From Haematococcus lacustris (taxonomy: Eukaryota > Chlorophyta > Chlorophyceae > Chlamydomonadales > Haematococcaceae): a stretch of DNA of 64,000 bases. The notes under the pieces were generated by a model. It made no database searches and was not told where the DNA came from. It saw only the letters and a list, made by a program, of their open reading frames with translations. The stretch lies in the NCBI GenBank assembly GCA_030144725.1, contig JASKMD010000008.1, forward strand, positions 13,844,915 through 13,908,914, in the 5' to 3' direction. The position numbers were made by a program, and so were the translations under genes. Below are positions 20,452 through 36,800 of the stretch, piece by piece (position 1 is the stretch's first letter; each line of letters starts with the position of its first letter).

Positions 20452-21493
20452 CCCAACGCCTCACATGTGTATCATGCCATGAGCCAAACAAACAAACAAT
20501 ACGATTGCCCCTTACAAAGGGGATGTGTGTGCGCTAGAGTGTGCATAGGGTAGGGCTCTAGCGAATAGGTTAGGGACACAGTCCCGACTCCTAGGTTAGG
20601 GACACACACCGGTCTCTCACTGCTGTGGAGAAGTGTAGGGGCTCCACAGGAGGATAGGGATACAGCATGGCTGATGTATCCGTTCAGATATATCTACTGT
20701 CATACGGTAGGTACGGTAGGTACGGTAACTATGCATCATTGCGTTACAAATGCTATAGTCTCCGGTGACGGGACCGGTTGAAGAATTACTGGCAATGGCT
20801 GAAACTAAACACATCCACATTTCTACTGATTCTGTTTGTGCGGTTCCCTGTCCATCAGCCACGCAAACGCCTTGTTCTGGCAGCGTCTCCAGATAAGGAA
20901 TAGCGCAAAGCACATCTCCTGGAAGGCTGTTCAGCTTGACCACGCATGTCCTCGTCGTGCACGGCCTCGGAGACGTGGCAGCCTACTTCGGCCCCGGTTT
21001 TAGGAGCCCCGTACGACGGCCTCAGAGGATGGCTGTTGGTCGGATAGCCGAGTTGCCAGGCTGCTTTCTGTCCCACCCCGTCATGCAGCCCAGCCATGCA
21101 GCTTCACCTCCAACGCACAGCGTATGCACGCCCGGCTTCATGGAACCAGGACGTGTACATGAAACCCTACATCCAGGTATGTCGCTGGCTTGACCACCAG
21201 CACAGGTGCATCACCCTCGTGATTCTGTGATGGATAAGGAGCACCAGGTTTGCCATCGACACCACTGTTTACCTGCCATCCACACCACTGCTTGGCTGCG
21301 GCCACCTCGCAATTGATTGGCGTAGCACAAGCCCAGGCTTAAGAACACGCCATCCTCAGGGGTGCCTTGTTGTGGTGCAGGTGACTTGTCGGTGACAGAC
21401 TTCAGCACAGATCTCAGCTTGGACCCCGCCCAGCAGAGGGCCGGCAGGGCTGACAGCTCCAGAGACTGTGTGCTGGGATCAGGTGCCGCTGTG
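20452..21493. other. Intergenic region upstream of the OPR-like gene
   Basis: No gene is supported. Short tandem units include GGTTAGGGACACA (about 20570-20607) and GGTAGGTAC (20707-20725). The region may hold the promoter and 5' untranslated exons of the next gene. Confidence 0.4.
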
Positions 21494-27287
<5,794 letters not shown>

Positions 27288-28477
27288 CACCAGGAGGAGC
27301 AGCAGCACAATCTCCCACCTCAACAGCTGCAGCTGCGGGGGATTTGAACACCCTACCTCATAGCATCCTACTTTTTGCTTTTTACTACGGGTTGAGGACT
27401 GGGTGGCAATGGACGTGTTACCTGCCAGGATGCGTTGTGTCACTTGTCCTTACCTAAGTCTTGCCAGGGACTGACCATACTGCTGGCATGGCGTCGGTAG
27501 CATTACCCATGCTTGTCTAGCCCAGTCATTAGAGTTGTTTGCAGGAAGAGGGAACCAGGCAGGAGCCAGTCAGCAGCATTTCACATGGGCCGGGCAACTC
27601 AATTTCTCCACTTGGGCAGCCTCACTGCAGACGCACCAGCAGCACCCAGGCTATGGACTTGTGTATTGCACTCCTCTCCGAACAGACATTTCCTTCAGGG
27701 TGTGAGACTAAGGGTGGCACATGACAGCTACGAACAACATCTCCTCTGTGGCACATTCGCTTCCCCTTTCATAACCCTGCTCCCGGCGCATCCGCAGTGG
27801 ATGGGCAGGCGCCGCGTTGTTGTCTGGGTCCAACCACCTGTCACGATGCTGCGGCGTTTTCATTACCAGACAAACTACGTAATTATATGCTTACCAGGTT
27901 TTTGCCCCGTTACCTGGATTGTCTCTAGCTGCACTTTCATCAAAGTATGATCACAAGCAACGCAACTGATGCAGCTCCTGCCGAGTTTTTTACACATGAA
28001 TGTCATTTCATGAGAATACACGAATAAACAAATACATAACAAAACACTCCACCTGGAGCTCGGCACAGCCCACTCCTGCCATAGTCATTCCGTCACACGT
28101 GCTTTGCAATCACACTGATGACCCTGAGCCTGCGGGCACCATCCCCCTGCCCTGGTCAAAGCCAGCTGGCATTTTATTGTTTGTGGCATGACATCGCCAC
28201 CAGCTTCACGTAGCGTTTGCCTGTCGGCGTTGCTGCTCTACACACATTCCAGCTGGCATGACAGACACGGCACAGCTCCACCTGCCAACAGCCCGCCCTG
28301 CGTGCCACCCCTCCTGCATCCCCCTCGCAGTAATCCTGTATGAAGCCACTGATGTGCTGGCCCTTCTACCCTTGTGTGCCTCCGAGATGTCGCCTCCTGG
28401 CCATGATGTCAGAAGCTGCAGTGAAGACAACCGTGTGACAATTCATGGTCGCACCATGTTGATATGATCCAGCCGCC
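27288..28477. other. Intergenic region, no gene seen
   Basis: A 145-codon plus frame (27513-27950) has no recognisable motif and AT-richer codons, so it is not called. A B-box-like GTGTTCAAATCCCCC occurs on the minus strand near 27340, without a tRNA fold. Confidence 0.4.
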
Positions 28478-29503
28478 ATGATCCAGAACTTGATCCAGCA
28501 CTATGGCCAATGTATGCAGACAGGAGGGATCAGTCCCCTTGTCCCTCACTAGGGCCTCCATTTGAGCCGGACCAGTAGTAGCCACTAGCAGCCACTAGCG
28601 GGAATATACTAGTGGGCAATAGTGGCCCGACTCAAATGGTGTTATTGGGCTGTGTGGAGTAAACCCAGTGCACATGGCACATGAGCGCCTACTACCTACA
28701 TTATTGCCTGACCACGGGGATCAGCCAAGGAAGAAGCCGTCAGGGTGCTGCGCCACCTGCTGCAGCTGGGCCCTGGCCTTGGACTTGTGCAGGGAATCAT
28801 CTGGGCCTGAGGGGGGATGGTCGGGCTTGTCACTGCAGCAACACACCACAACACACCACAACACTGGGATTGAAAGCAAGAGATGCTGATTCAACAACTG
28901 TTGTTGGGGCTCTGCTGATGCGTGAATGCTGGGCTTTGGAGGTGCCCTTTGGAGGTGCCCTTTGGAGCCGGCAGCTGAGCCCACCCAGCCCACCAAGGGC
29001 AAGGCCCAAGGCAAGGCCCGAGGCAAGGCTGCCAAGGCAAAGCCAGCTCCACAGCCAGGCAGGTGGCTGGACAGGGACTGCAATGCAGCGCTGAACATGC
29101 AGCGCATTGGGGAGAGCAAGTGGTGCCCACTGGAGCTGTGCTACTGGCCAGAGCAAGGGAAGCTGCCAGCCAAGGGCAAGAAGTACCCAGGCTTGGGGTA
29201 CAAGCGGGTGCGAGACAAGCCACCCGAGACCCAGCCTGCTGTGGCACAGTAGTGTGCGCCCCCCCTCTTGAGCTGTTGTCAGCTTACACTTAGTGCATGT
29301 TTGCCATGCCAGCTCTACATCATAGCCCTCCAGGGTCAGGCAATAGTGTAGGTGGTAGGCGACCATGACCATGTGTATGCCATGTATAGCCATGTGTATG
29401 CCATGTGCATGGGAACTCCACACAGACAAAAACACCGTTTCATAGGGGTCCACACTTAATGTTCCACTGCAATGAAGGCTCTAGGTTGAGGGCTAAGGTG
29501 CTG
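28478..29503 (+). pseudogene. Fanzor-like element copy (type B 3' end), internally deleted and interrupted
   Basis: It starts with TGATCCAG-rich sequence shared with 30330-30425. A short N-terminal stretch follows (AKEEAVRVLRHLLQL, about 28724-28770), then a jump to the C-terminal region. The ORF ending at 29252 has a Lys/Gly/Ala-rich linker, then WLDRDCNAALNMQRIG with the RuvC-III-like DRD at 29070-29078, PLELCYWPEQGKLPAKGK and GLGYKRVRDKPPE. The zinc-binding cysteines expected before DRD are not seen. After the stop a ~250-base non-coding end runs to CTAAGGTGCTG at 29503, shared with 52481 and 54412. A 183-bp insertion lies at 28534-28716. It belongs to the same family as 52.5, 54.4 and 61.0 kb. 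Function is inferred from motif only. Confidence 0.55.
28534..28716. mobile_element. 183-bp insertion with 8-bp duplication, MITE-like, with palindromic core
   Basis: GGGATCAG occurs on both sides (28526-28533 and 28717-28724). The uninterrupted version AGGAGGGATCAGCCAAGGAA occurs at 30399-30425. The insert contains an imperfect palindrome (28558-28640, arms CCATTTGAG...CTCAAATGG). It is the reverse complement of the non-coding end downstream of the Fanzor-like ORF at 61440-61640. Confidence 0.75.
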
Positions 29504-29592
29504 ATGCGTGGATGCGTGGATGCATTCTAGAGCATTATACAAGCCAGCTGTCACATTAAAGGTCACCACAGTTGGACTAAGGAGCAGCAGAC
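29504..29592. other. Short spacer
   Basis: It lies between the end of the Fanzor-like element and the orphan exons. It holds two copies of GATGCGTG and nothing else notable. Confidence 0.4.
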
Positions 29593-29971
29593 CTACAAGT
29601 AGTAGGTGATGTCGGGGCCGTCATAGTTCTCCTCGTCAGTAGTCTGCAAGGTTAGGCAGAGCAGCCAAACAGGCTCATGGCCCAGGTGGTGTACAGTATT
29701 GCCAGGCGAAGGCAGGCAAAGCAGGCGATGGGGCATGCTTTTGCAACATAACTAAAGTGAAACCGGAAGACCCCCTTGAGGCTGCCCAGCACCTCTTCTA
29801 GGAGTTGGTGGCTTAACAAGGCAGGTAGCCATGAAGAAGCTGGTAGCTGGTGGGAAGCTGACAGCCTGGATCCAGCCAGGTAGCCAGGCGCAGCTCAACG
29901 CACCTCAAAGCGTTCAGAGAATACAGGGCAGGTGTCGTAGATGAGCAGCGCTAGCTCCTCCTCCTTACTCT
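29593..29971 (-). CDS. Last two exons of an unidentified minus-strand gene (partial)
   Basis: Exon 29643-29593 encodes TTDEENYDGPDITYYL and a stop, after acceptor CTTGCAG. The preceding exon, about 29971-29904, encodes SKEEELALLIYDTCPVFSER plus FE and ends at a GTGCGT donor. Phases join cleanly (FE then TTDEEN). Acidic, non-repetitive coding of this quality looks like a real gene. Upstream, instead of more exons, there is duplicated Fanzor-related repeat sequence, so the gene may be truncated or have a long intron. I do not recognise the family. Confidence 0.4.
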
Positions 29972-30193
29972 CTGGTACATGGCTGGACCTGGCAGCCATC
30001 ACAGGCGACATGCAGGCTGGCCTCAGGAGCTGCTCCTCCCAGAGGGTCCGTTATCAGATTATCAGTTATCAAACTCGACCATAGGGGGTCAAGCGGTCCC
30101 GCGCCCCTTGACGCTTTTCAGGAACTCCCGATGGCTAGGGGCTCCAAAGGGTCCATTATCATTCTCATTCTCATTCTCGTTATCATTCTCCCT

Positions 30194-30600
30194 CTTTGCA
30201 GCCACAAGCACCAACAGGCAGCCTGGGCCCTTCGTGATTGTGACGCTACATTGTGACGCTACATTGTGACGCTACATTGTGACGCTACATTGTGACGCTA
30301 CATTCGCAGGGCCCCTAGCAGCCTCCATGATCCAGCACTTGATCCAGCACTTGATTCAGCACTTGATCCAGCCTTGATCCAGCACAATGGCCAATCCAGC
30401 ACAGGAGGGATCAGCCAAGGAAGAAGCTGTCAGGGTGCTGCGCCACCTGCTGCAACTGGATGCAGCCGCCCTCTTTGCAGCCACAAGCACCAACTGGCAG
30501 CATGGGCCCTCCGTGAATGAAAGAAGGCAGAGCCATGAGGCTGTGAGTAAGGCTATCCCACCCAGCCCTATCATCGACACCACCATCACCACTCACTGAG
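30194..30600 (+). pseudogene. Fanzor-like 5' fragment with local duplication
   Basis: From 30390 the plus strand reads MANPAQEGSAKEEAVRVLRH followed by LLQLD, the same N terminus as at 28724-28770 and uninterrupted here. It then departs into other sequence. CCCTCTTTGCAGCCACAAGC occurs at 30188 and 30467. Between lie five copies of TTGTGACGCTACA and repeats of TGATCCAGCACT. Confidence 0.5.
30239..30304. repeat. 13-bp minisatellite (TTGTGACGCTACA), five copies
   Basis: Five adjacent units. The flanking sequence through CAGCCTCCAT (about 30290-30330) is the inverted form of 60904-60945, upstream of another Fanzor-like copy. Confidence 0.85.
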
Positions 30601-30997
30601 GCACTGAAGCTGCTAGACAAGCAGTGGCCACACAGCTTCCTCATCATTCCCTCCACCTTCCTGGCCTCCCTGACACCTACCCAGCCCACCATGGTGAGCC
30701 TGTCCCAGTGGCCCCACCCTAAGCCCACCCATGGGGCAGGTGTTAGGACTGGGACATGTGCCAGCAGAAGGGTCGCAATGCCTTGCATGCCGCAGGGTAC
30801 AGGCAGGGCTTCAAGCTGCTGCACGGACCAGCTGCCGAACAACCTACAGGAAGTGTCTTGCGTGAGGAGGACTGTGGGTCTAGACATGGGCCTTGGCAGG
30901 TGCGCGTGATGGCGGCAGGCTGTGGCTCCTCACCACCATCCAGGTTGGAAACATGGCTGGCTTCAGGCAAGCATCGGGTCTGCAATTCGAGGAGTGA

Positions 30998-33172
30998 TCA
31001 ACCACAGCTGCTCAGCCCCCACCTGCGTGCCGACTCCATGAACATGTTTGCCAGGTGCTGGCTGACGCTAATTGCCTCTATGCTGTGCGGCACCTCCAGC
31101 ATGCCAAACTCCGAAGGCGGCTTCTCAGGGTGCCACTGGGTGCCTGCAGGGTGCGTGGCACAGCAGCGGGGCCCAGCTCAGAGGCTGGGGGCGAAAGACA
31201 TGGCTGGTGGAGCAGAAGCAAGAACTGTGTGAGCAGGGCCTGTTGGAGCAGGGGTAGTTTGTTCTGTTGAATGCATTTTAAATTTGAATTCTGTTTAAAT
31301 GAATATAGTTTGAATTCTGTTAGAACGGTTGTGTCACATGCATTGCGACGTGTATACAAGCCAGCCAGACCACAATCGCCACAGCCAGTCAGGGCTGCAG
31401 CAGCATCAAGCAAGGAGCCGAGCAAAGCCAGGCACATGCCTGTGAAGGGGTACTTCTTGCCCTCCATGGTGCTGATGTACTCTGCACAAGACATACCAGC
31501 ACACAGGATTTCAGCTGCCACATGCATGCTCATGACATGCTACTGGCAAACTTGGTCGATTTGGGGCAGTCTATCAGTCAGTTGTATGACATGCTTGCGA
31601 CATGTCCACCAAGCAGCCACCACCACTAACCTGTGGCTGTGTGTCAAATCCCGTCCTAACCCTATGAACCAGAGGATAGGGATACCGGGTTTCCTGCAAT
31701 AGGGGAAAGCTGGGGAAAGAATAATGATGATGAGGACTAGTAGCATGACCAGCCAAGTTGGGGACTGATGTGGTGCCTCGTAGTGGCCCCACGCCAGCTC
31801 CCACAGCCACCACACAGCCAGGCAAACCCGCCAGCAGCCTGGTTTAGCCTCAGCCGGGGCCCTCACCGGTGCCGTTGCGGTCCATTGAGGTGGAGATGAT
31901 GTTGTACCAGCTTGCCAGCACAGGGTGTTTGGTGTACATGGCGGGCGGCATGCCGTACATGTGGTTCTGCAGCACGATGTTCTGCTCCGGGGACTCCAAC
32001 GCGTCACGCAGGTGGGCCTGCACCAGCACCACATCGGCCAGGTGCTTGCAGCGCGTGCTGCTGACAGCAGGGCAGGGGCTGTAGGGAGGGAGGGCTACAG
32101 GGTGGCTGAAGCGGTGGTGGCTCCCAACCCTGACAAGCTGCCTGGGCCAGATGTCTCGTGCCCCTCACCGGCATGCTGGCGAACATGCGGCTGTTGTCAG
32201 CGGCGTCGCTGCCCCAGAACTTGAGTGTTGTGGGGTGGGCCACGCTATCTGTGTCGACCAGCAGCACGTTGCGGCTGATGTTGGACGCCAGGATGTGCAG
32301 CAACTGGAAGCCGAGGCAGGTGCCGTGGATCTGCGTTTACGGTGGGGCACATGTGCAAGGGCAGGTCAGTGTGCAGCGTGGCATGCCTATGTGGGGCCGA
32401 TCAGATACTGTGGCAGGCACCGCATGCTGCCTGACTCACTGGGAACACGTCCCCTGCATCGTTTGCCTGCACTGCCCAGTTAAATAGCTTGCGGGCGGTG
32501 ATCACGTAAGGGGCATCTAGCCACAGCCAGGTCAGACCTCCCTGCGCACAAGCCCAGACACTGCCTTGATCAGTGCTGAGCAGGAACTGGAGACTGCTCT
32601 GCATCATAGGGCAGGATGGTGGGGACACTTACAGGAAACACCAGACCATTGATGCTCTTGAACATGCGGTAGAGCTCTTCGTCACTGGCATAAAATCGAA
32701 TGGGGACTGCTCTGCCTCCTGCTGCCTCTATCCACTTCACAAACCCAGCAGCAATGTATGACCTGCAAGCAACATCAGCATGCGCATTGCAGATAACAGG
32801 CTATTAAGGCCCCTTGCTATAGCTGTCGAGCTGTCACGAGGGTGGACTCAATCAGGAATGCTAATTCCACGAGTGCCAACTTACTTGCCGGGGCAGGTGT
32901 GGCCTGCAGGAGCAGCGCTCAGGTTTAGTTCGGCATGTTCGGACATACCGGCCAACTTGGCGGCATCAATTGAACTCACAAGGTTGCGTCAGAATGCCGA
33001 TGAGCGGCTTCTTATTCTTCACAGGGCCAAGCGTGGTCGGGCCGAGTGGTCGGGATGTAAGCAAGCTGCCCGGCTTGGAGCGCGCCGCGTCGCATCCCCC
33101 CATTGATGCAACCAACAGCAACAGTGCGGTAAGTGCGCCCCGCGAACTCATCATCGTCTGCATTTTGAGCAA
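30998..33172 (-). CDS. GGH: Gamma-glutamyl hydrolase (folate polyglutamate hydrolase)
   Basis: Eight exons: 33172-32980, 32903-32885 (19 nt), 32762-32633, 32541-32440, 32330-32169, 32044-31867, 31481-31440 and 31143-30998, about 323 aa. The enzyme removes gamma-linked glutamates from folyl and antifolyl polyglutamates, usually in the vacuole/lysosome or outside the cell. A hydrophobic signal-peptide-like N terminus (ALTALLLLVASMGG) fits this. Family motifs: KKPLIGILTQP, YIAAGFVKWIEAAGGRAVPI, LFNWAVQANDAGDVFP, the nucleophile Cys in GTCLGFQLL (about residue 153), NHMYG (His about 230) and the catalytic His in TQWHPEK (about 280). The intron after exon 7 begins GC, not GT. The exon 6 acceptor is AAG. 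Intron 6 carries a dispersed repeat. Complete, and divergent from the Fused kinase gene. Confidence 0.93.
31640..31740. repeat. Dispersed short repeat in GGH intron 6
   Basis: GAGGATAGGGATACMGGGTT followed by CCTGCAATAG and GAAAGCTGGGGAAAGAATA is shared with 33460-33522. Part of it also occurs near 20652. Confidence 0.7.
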
Positions 33173-33890
33173 TCCGGTTCGCGCCTTATTATTTGGGTTA
33201 GCTCACATGACCTCGTTTGAATGCAAGGATGAGAGCATCCATCGACACATTCGATCCTTACCGCTTGCAGGGCAACCTCCCAAACTTCGCACAGCAGCCA
33301 CGCACTGCTGCCACGATGGGTTAAGTCGGCGTAGGCGACTCGAGAAGAAATGTACGAAAGAGGGAGGAGTGTGAGCGAGAGCATGCAGAGGGTAGGGCAC
33401 GAGAACTCCTGGGGTCACACCTAGGTGTATTACCATTCGGAACCTGCTAGGGGCTCCCGAGGATAGGGATACAGGGTTCCCCTGCAATAGTGAAAGCTGG
33501 GGAAAGAATACTGATAATGAGGACGCAACACGTCCTGCAGTGAGCTCGTGATCTCCCCACTATCGAGTGTCGTTTTTCTCAGCCACAGAGCTATGTGGAT
33601 CATCAGAGCGGCATCCCAGCAATGTGGGCATGTGATCTTACCTCGCCTTTTGCTCGACATTGCTCTGACATTGCTCAGCTGCTCTAAAAAAGTACGACTG
33701 GTCAATGAACAGTGGCGATGCAGTTTAGCAAACTTTGCTGTGCAAGCTACACATGCACCCTTCGAACCGGTGCTGACGGGGTTCCCTGCCAGCGGCGCTG
33801 ATGCAATGCTATCGCGTCCCACTGGGTTTGCGCGGAGGCAAACCTCCCGCTGAGGAAAAATAGCTTCAAAGAGTCTCTTCACTTGAGCGA
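33173..33890. promoter_or_regulatory. Divergent intergenic region between GGH and the Fused kinase gene
   Basis: Both genes start outward from this 718-base region, so it should hold both promoters. I see no clear TATA box. The dispersed repeat also found in GGH intron 6 lies at about 33430-33530. Confidence 0.4.
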
Positions 33891-36800
33891 ATGGAGAACT
33901 ACCACGTTGTCGACCTTATCGGAGAAGGATCATTTGGAAAGGTAGCTGTGCCAGGTGCCCGCGCAAGTCCTCTTGCAATGCTTATGACTCTGTTGCCTGT
34001 GTACTACAGGTGTACAAGGGTCGCCGGAAATGTACGGGTCAGATTACTGCCATGAAGTTTATCATGAAGCATGGGAAGAGCGAGAAGGACATTAAGAACC
34101 TGAGGCAGGAGATAGAGATTCTCAGGCAGCTGCGCCACGAGAACATTATCCAAATGCTTGATGCATTTGAGACCAAGACAGACTTCTGCGTCGTGACAGG
34201 TGCAGCAGCAGCAGCAGCCACAGCAGGGCATTGCAAGCTTGCATGCATATGAACTGAAGTCCATTGACTGCACAACGCAAAGCACCAGCAGCTTACCTGT
34301 ACCGCAGAGTTTGCACAAGGGGAGCTGTTCGAGATCCTAGAAGACGACCAGTCACTCCCAGAGGATGTGGTGCAGGTGACAGCCAGCCCAGACACAATGC
34401 CATGCAGGATCAGGCAGCATGTCTCATGATGCGGCACGGCTTGTGGCGCAGGCACTGGCACTTCCTTGTCATTTATCATAGTGCAGGTGGCCTGCTGTGT
34501 GCTGCCTTACCTCACAGGGCATTGCCAAGCAGCTGGTCCGTGCCCTCCACTACTTGCATTCAAACAGGATCATTCACAGGTAGGTTGGTGGATGCCATCA
34601 TCAGCCTGCAGCTCCCTGTGAGGCTGGCACCTCATCGTCCTCCCCGCCAGCCATGGCCACCATGCTTGCAAGCATGAGTGTAGCCCTGATACCAGCGCAG
34701 GGAGGTGTGTCCTGTGGTGACCTGCCGCGCTGCGGCTTTGCTCCCAGGGATATGAAGCCTCAAAACATCCTGATCGGCTCTGGAGGCACTGTGAAACTAT
34801 GTGACTTTGGCTTTGCACGAGCAATGAGCTGCAACACCATGGTGGGCAGGGAGGGTAAGGGGAGGGAGGGTCAACTGCCTAGACACAAGCTCCCAGCTGT
34901 GAAGGCAGCAGCCAGCGTGGAACAGCAAGCACGTGGAGGTGCCAGGCACACCTTGCACATGGACATGGCACCAGCAGCAGCTGAGCAGTGATCCAGCTAG
35001 TAGTGTTTAGTGGGGATGAAGAGGTGCCATCCCGTCAGGCAGCTGCCATCCCTTTTCTGTTGCAAACATGTCATTGGCAGCAGGACCGGCTGAAGCGAAT
35101 CTTGCAGGGTAAGGCTTTGCACGTGAAAGAGTGGGCAAGTTCCATGTGTGGACACAGCCACGCACACACAGCCACACAGGCACCACAGGAGCACACAGCA
35201 ACACAGGTATTACAGCAGTTCGCAGCACCAGCAACACCAAAGGAGCGCAACAAAGGAGGAAGCACTGGCTGACAGGAGCGTTTGGCATGAGGGTGGTAGG
35301 GATGGCAGGGTGGGAGGTAGGGTGATGGGTGGCACAGTGTCCAGGCAGCCACAACACCGCCGCAACTCCTGACCCCAACTCCTGACCCCAACTCCTGACC
35401 GCCGCAACTCCTGACCCCAGCTGACACATATCGTAGTGGGGCTGCTGAGCAGGTGCTGACCAGCATCAAGGGCACGCCGCTGTACATGGCACCAGAGCTG
35501 GTGCAAGAGCAGCCGTACAACCACACAGTGAGTGTGGTCCTGACAATGCCCCACTGCCAGCACCGTGCTAGGCCCAGCCACAGCCAGAGCCACACTGCCA
35601 GCCTCCTCACCTGCTCTTTGGCGGTGATGTATGCATGCCTTTCACCATGCATGCCTTTCACCATGCACCCTGAACGCGTCTGCGAGTGGCCTGCCCATGC
35701 CACACCAGTCCTAATGCGCATGCCACTGTCACATACCTGCAAAGCAGCTGAGCAGGGCTGCAGGTTCAGGGGCTGGGCTGAGCCGGGCTCTTGGCTGTCT
35801 GCCCAGGTGGACTTGTGGTCTCTAGGGGTCATCCTGTACGAGCTGTATGTGGGCCAGCCGCCTTTCTACACCAACTCCATCTACTCCCTCATCTCGCACA
35901 TCGTGAAGGACCCTGTGAAGTTCCCTACGAACATATCCGCGGACTTCAAGTCTTTTTTAAAGGTGCACATCTGAACAGCCAGCAGAAGCCGGTTTCAGCA
36001 ACTACGCTGACACCAGCTCCTGCCTGTAGCACAAGGGGCAGCTGCTGCTTGACCTCCTGTCCGAGCATAAGCAGCTGGTGTCCCCTCCACTCTCGTATCC
36101 TTTCCATGTGCTTGCCATCATGGGCGAGCATAGCTACCAAGAAAGCCATATGGCCTGTAGCCTTCAGCTGTGTACATAAAGACCCTAGACATCCCTGCAT
36201 CCTGGTGCCTGCCCATCGCTTGGCACACACCTGCAGCCTAGGGCCAGCACTGCTAATGTGTGTGACCGCATGTGTGAGGCACCTATGACCAGCACAACTG
36301 GTGTGTGTGGTGGGTGCAGGGCCTGCTGAACAAGAAACCCGCGGACAGGCTGGGTTGGCCGGAGCTGCTGGAGCATCCCTTTGTGCGTGAAACCAAGGAG
36401 GAGCAGGGTGTGAGGGAGCGGGCGCTGGCAGACGCTCTGGAGATGGCAGACAGCAGCCGATCCTGGCGGGTGAGGAACGCCTGTGACAGCAGTTCCTTCT
36501 CTCGCCACGGCTGTGACCATCAACACTGCGATCCTCACCAGCTCGCATCTACAGCCACTACTACTGAAGTATAGGTCACGCACAGTATTGCCAGCAGCAA
36601 TGAGGCCGGCAAATACAAAGGCAGGTTCGTTGTCATTCACAGGACTAGGGAAGCTGAGGCATCACCACAGCTACTGCCACCTTCATCACCACCGATACCA
36701 CCAATGCAAGCTTGCCCTTGGTTCCCGGCACTCTTACATCACGGTGGTCACTGCAAGCGGCGCAAGCATGCAAGTGCATTGCAGGGGGAAGGAGGAGCCA

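Noticed and set aside
27325..27400. Possible tRNA on the minus strand (GTGTTCAAATCCCCC)
   Set aside because: Only a B-box-like string is present. No acceptor stem, D arm or anticodon arm can be formed.
27513..27950. 145-codon plus frame as a gene
   Set aside because: No motif, no splice partners, and composition like untranslated sequence.
30600..30997. Middle part of a Fanzor-like gene between 30.6 and 31.0 kb
   Set aside because: The N-terminal fragment at 30390 does not continue in any frame with nuclease motifs. The region is the 3' flank of GGH.
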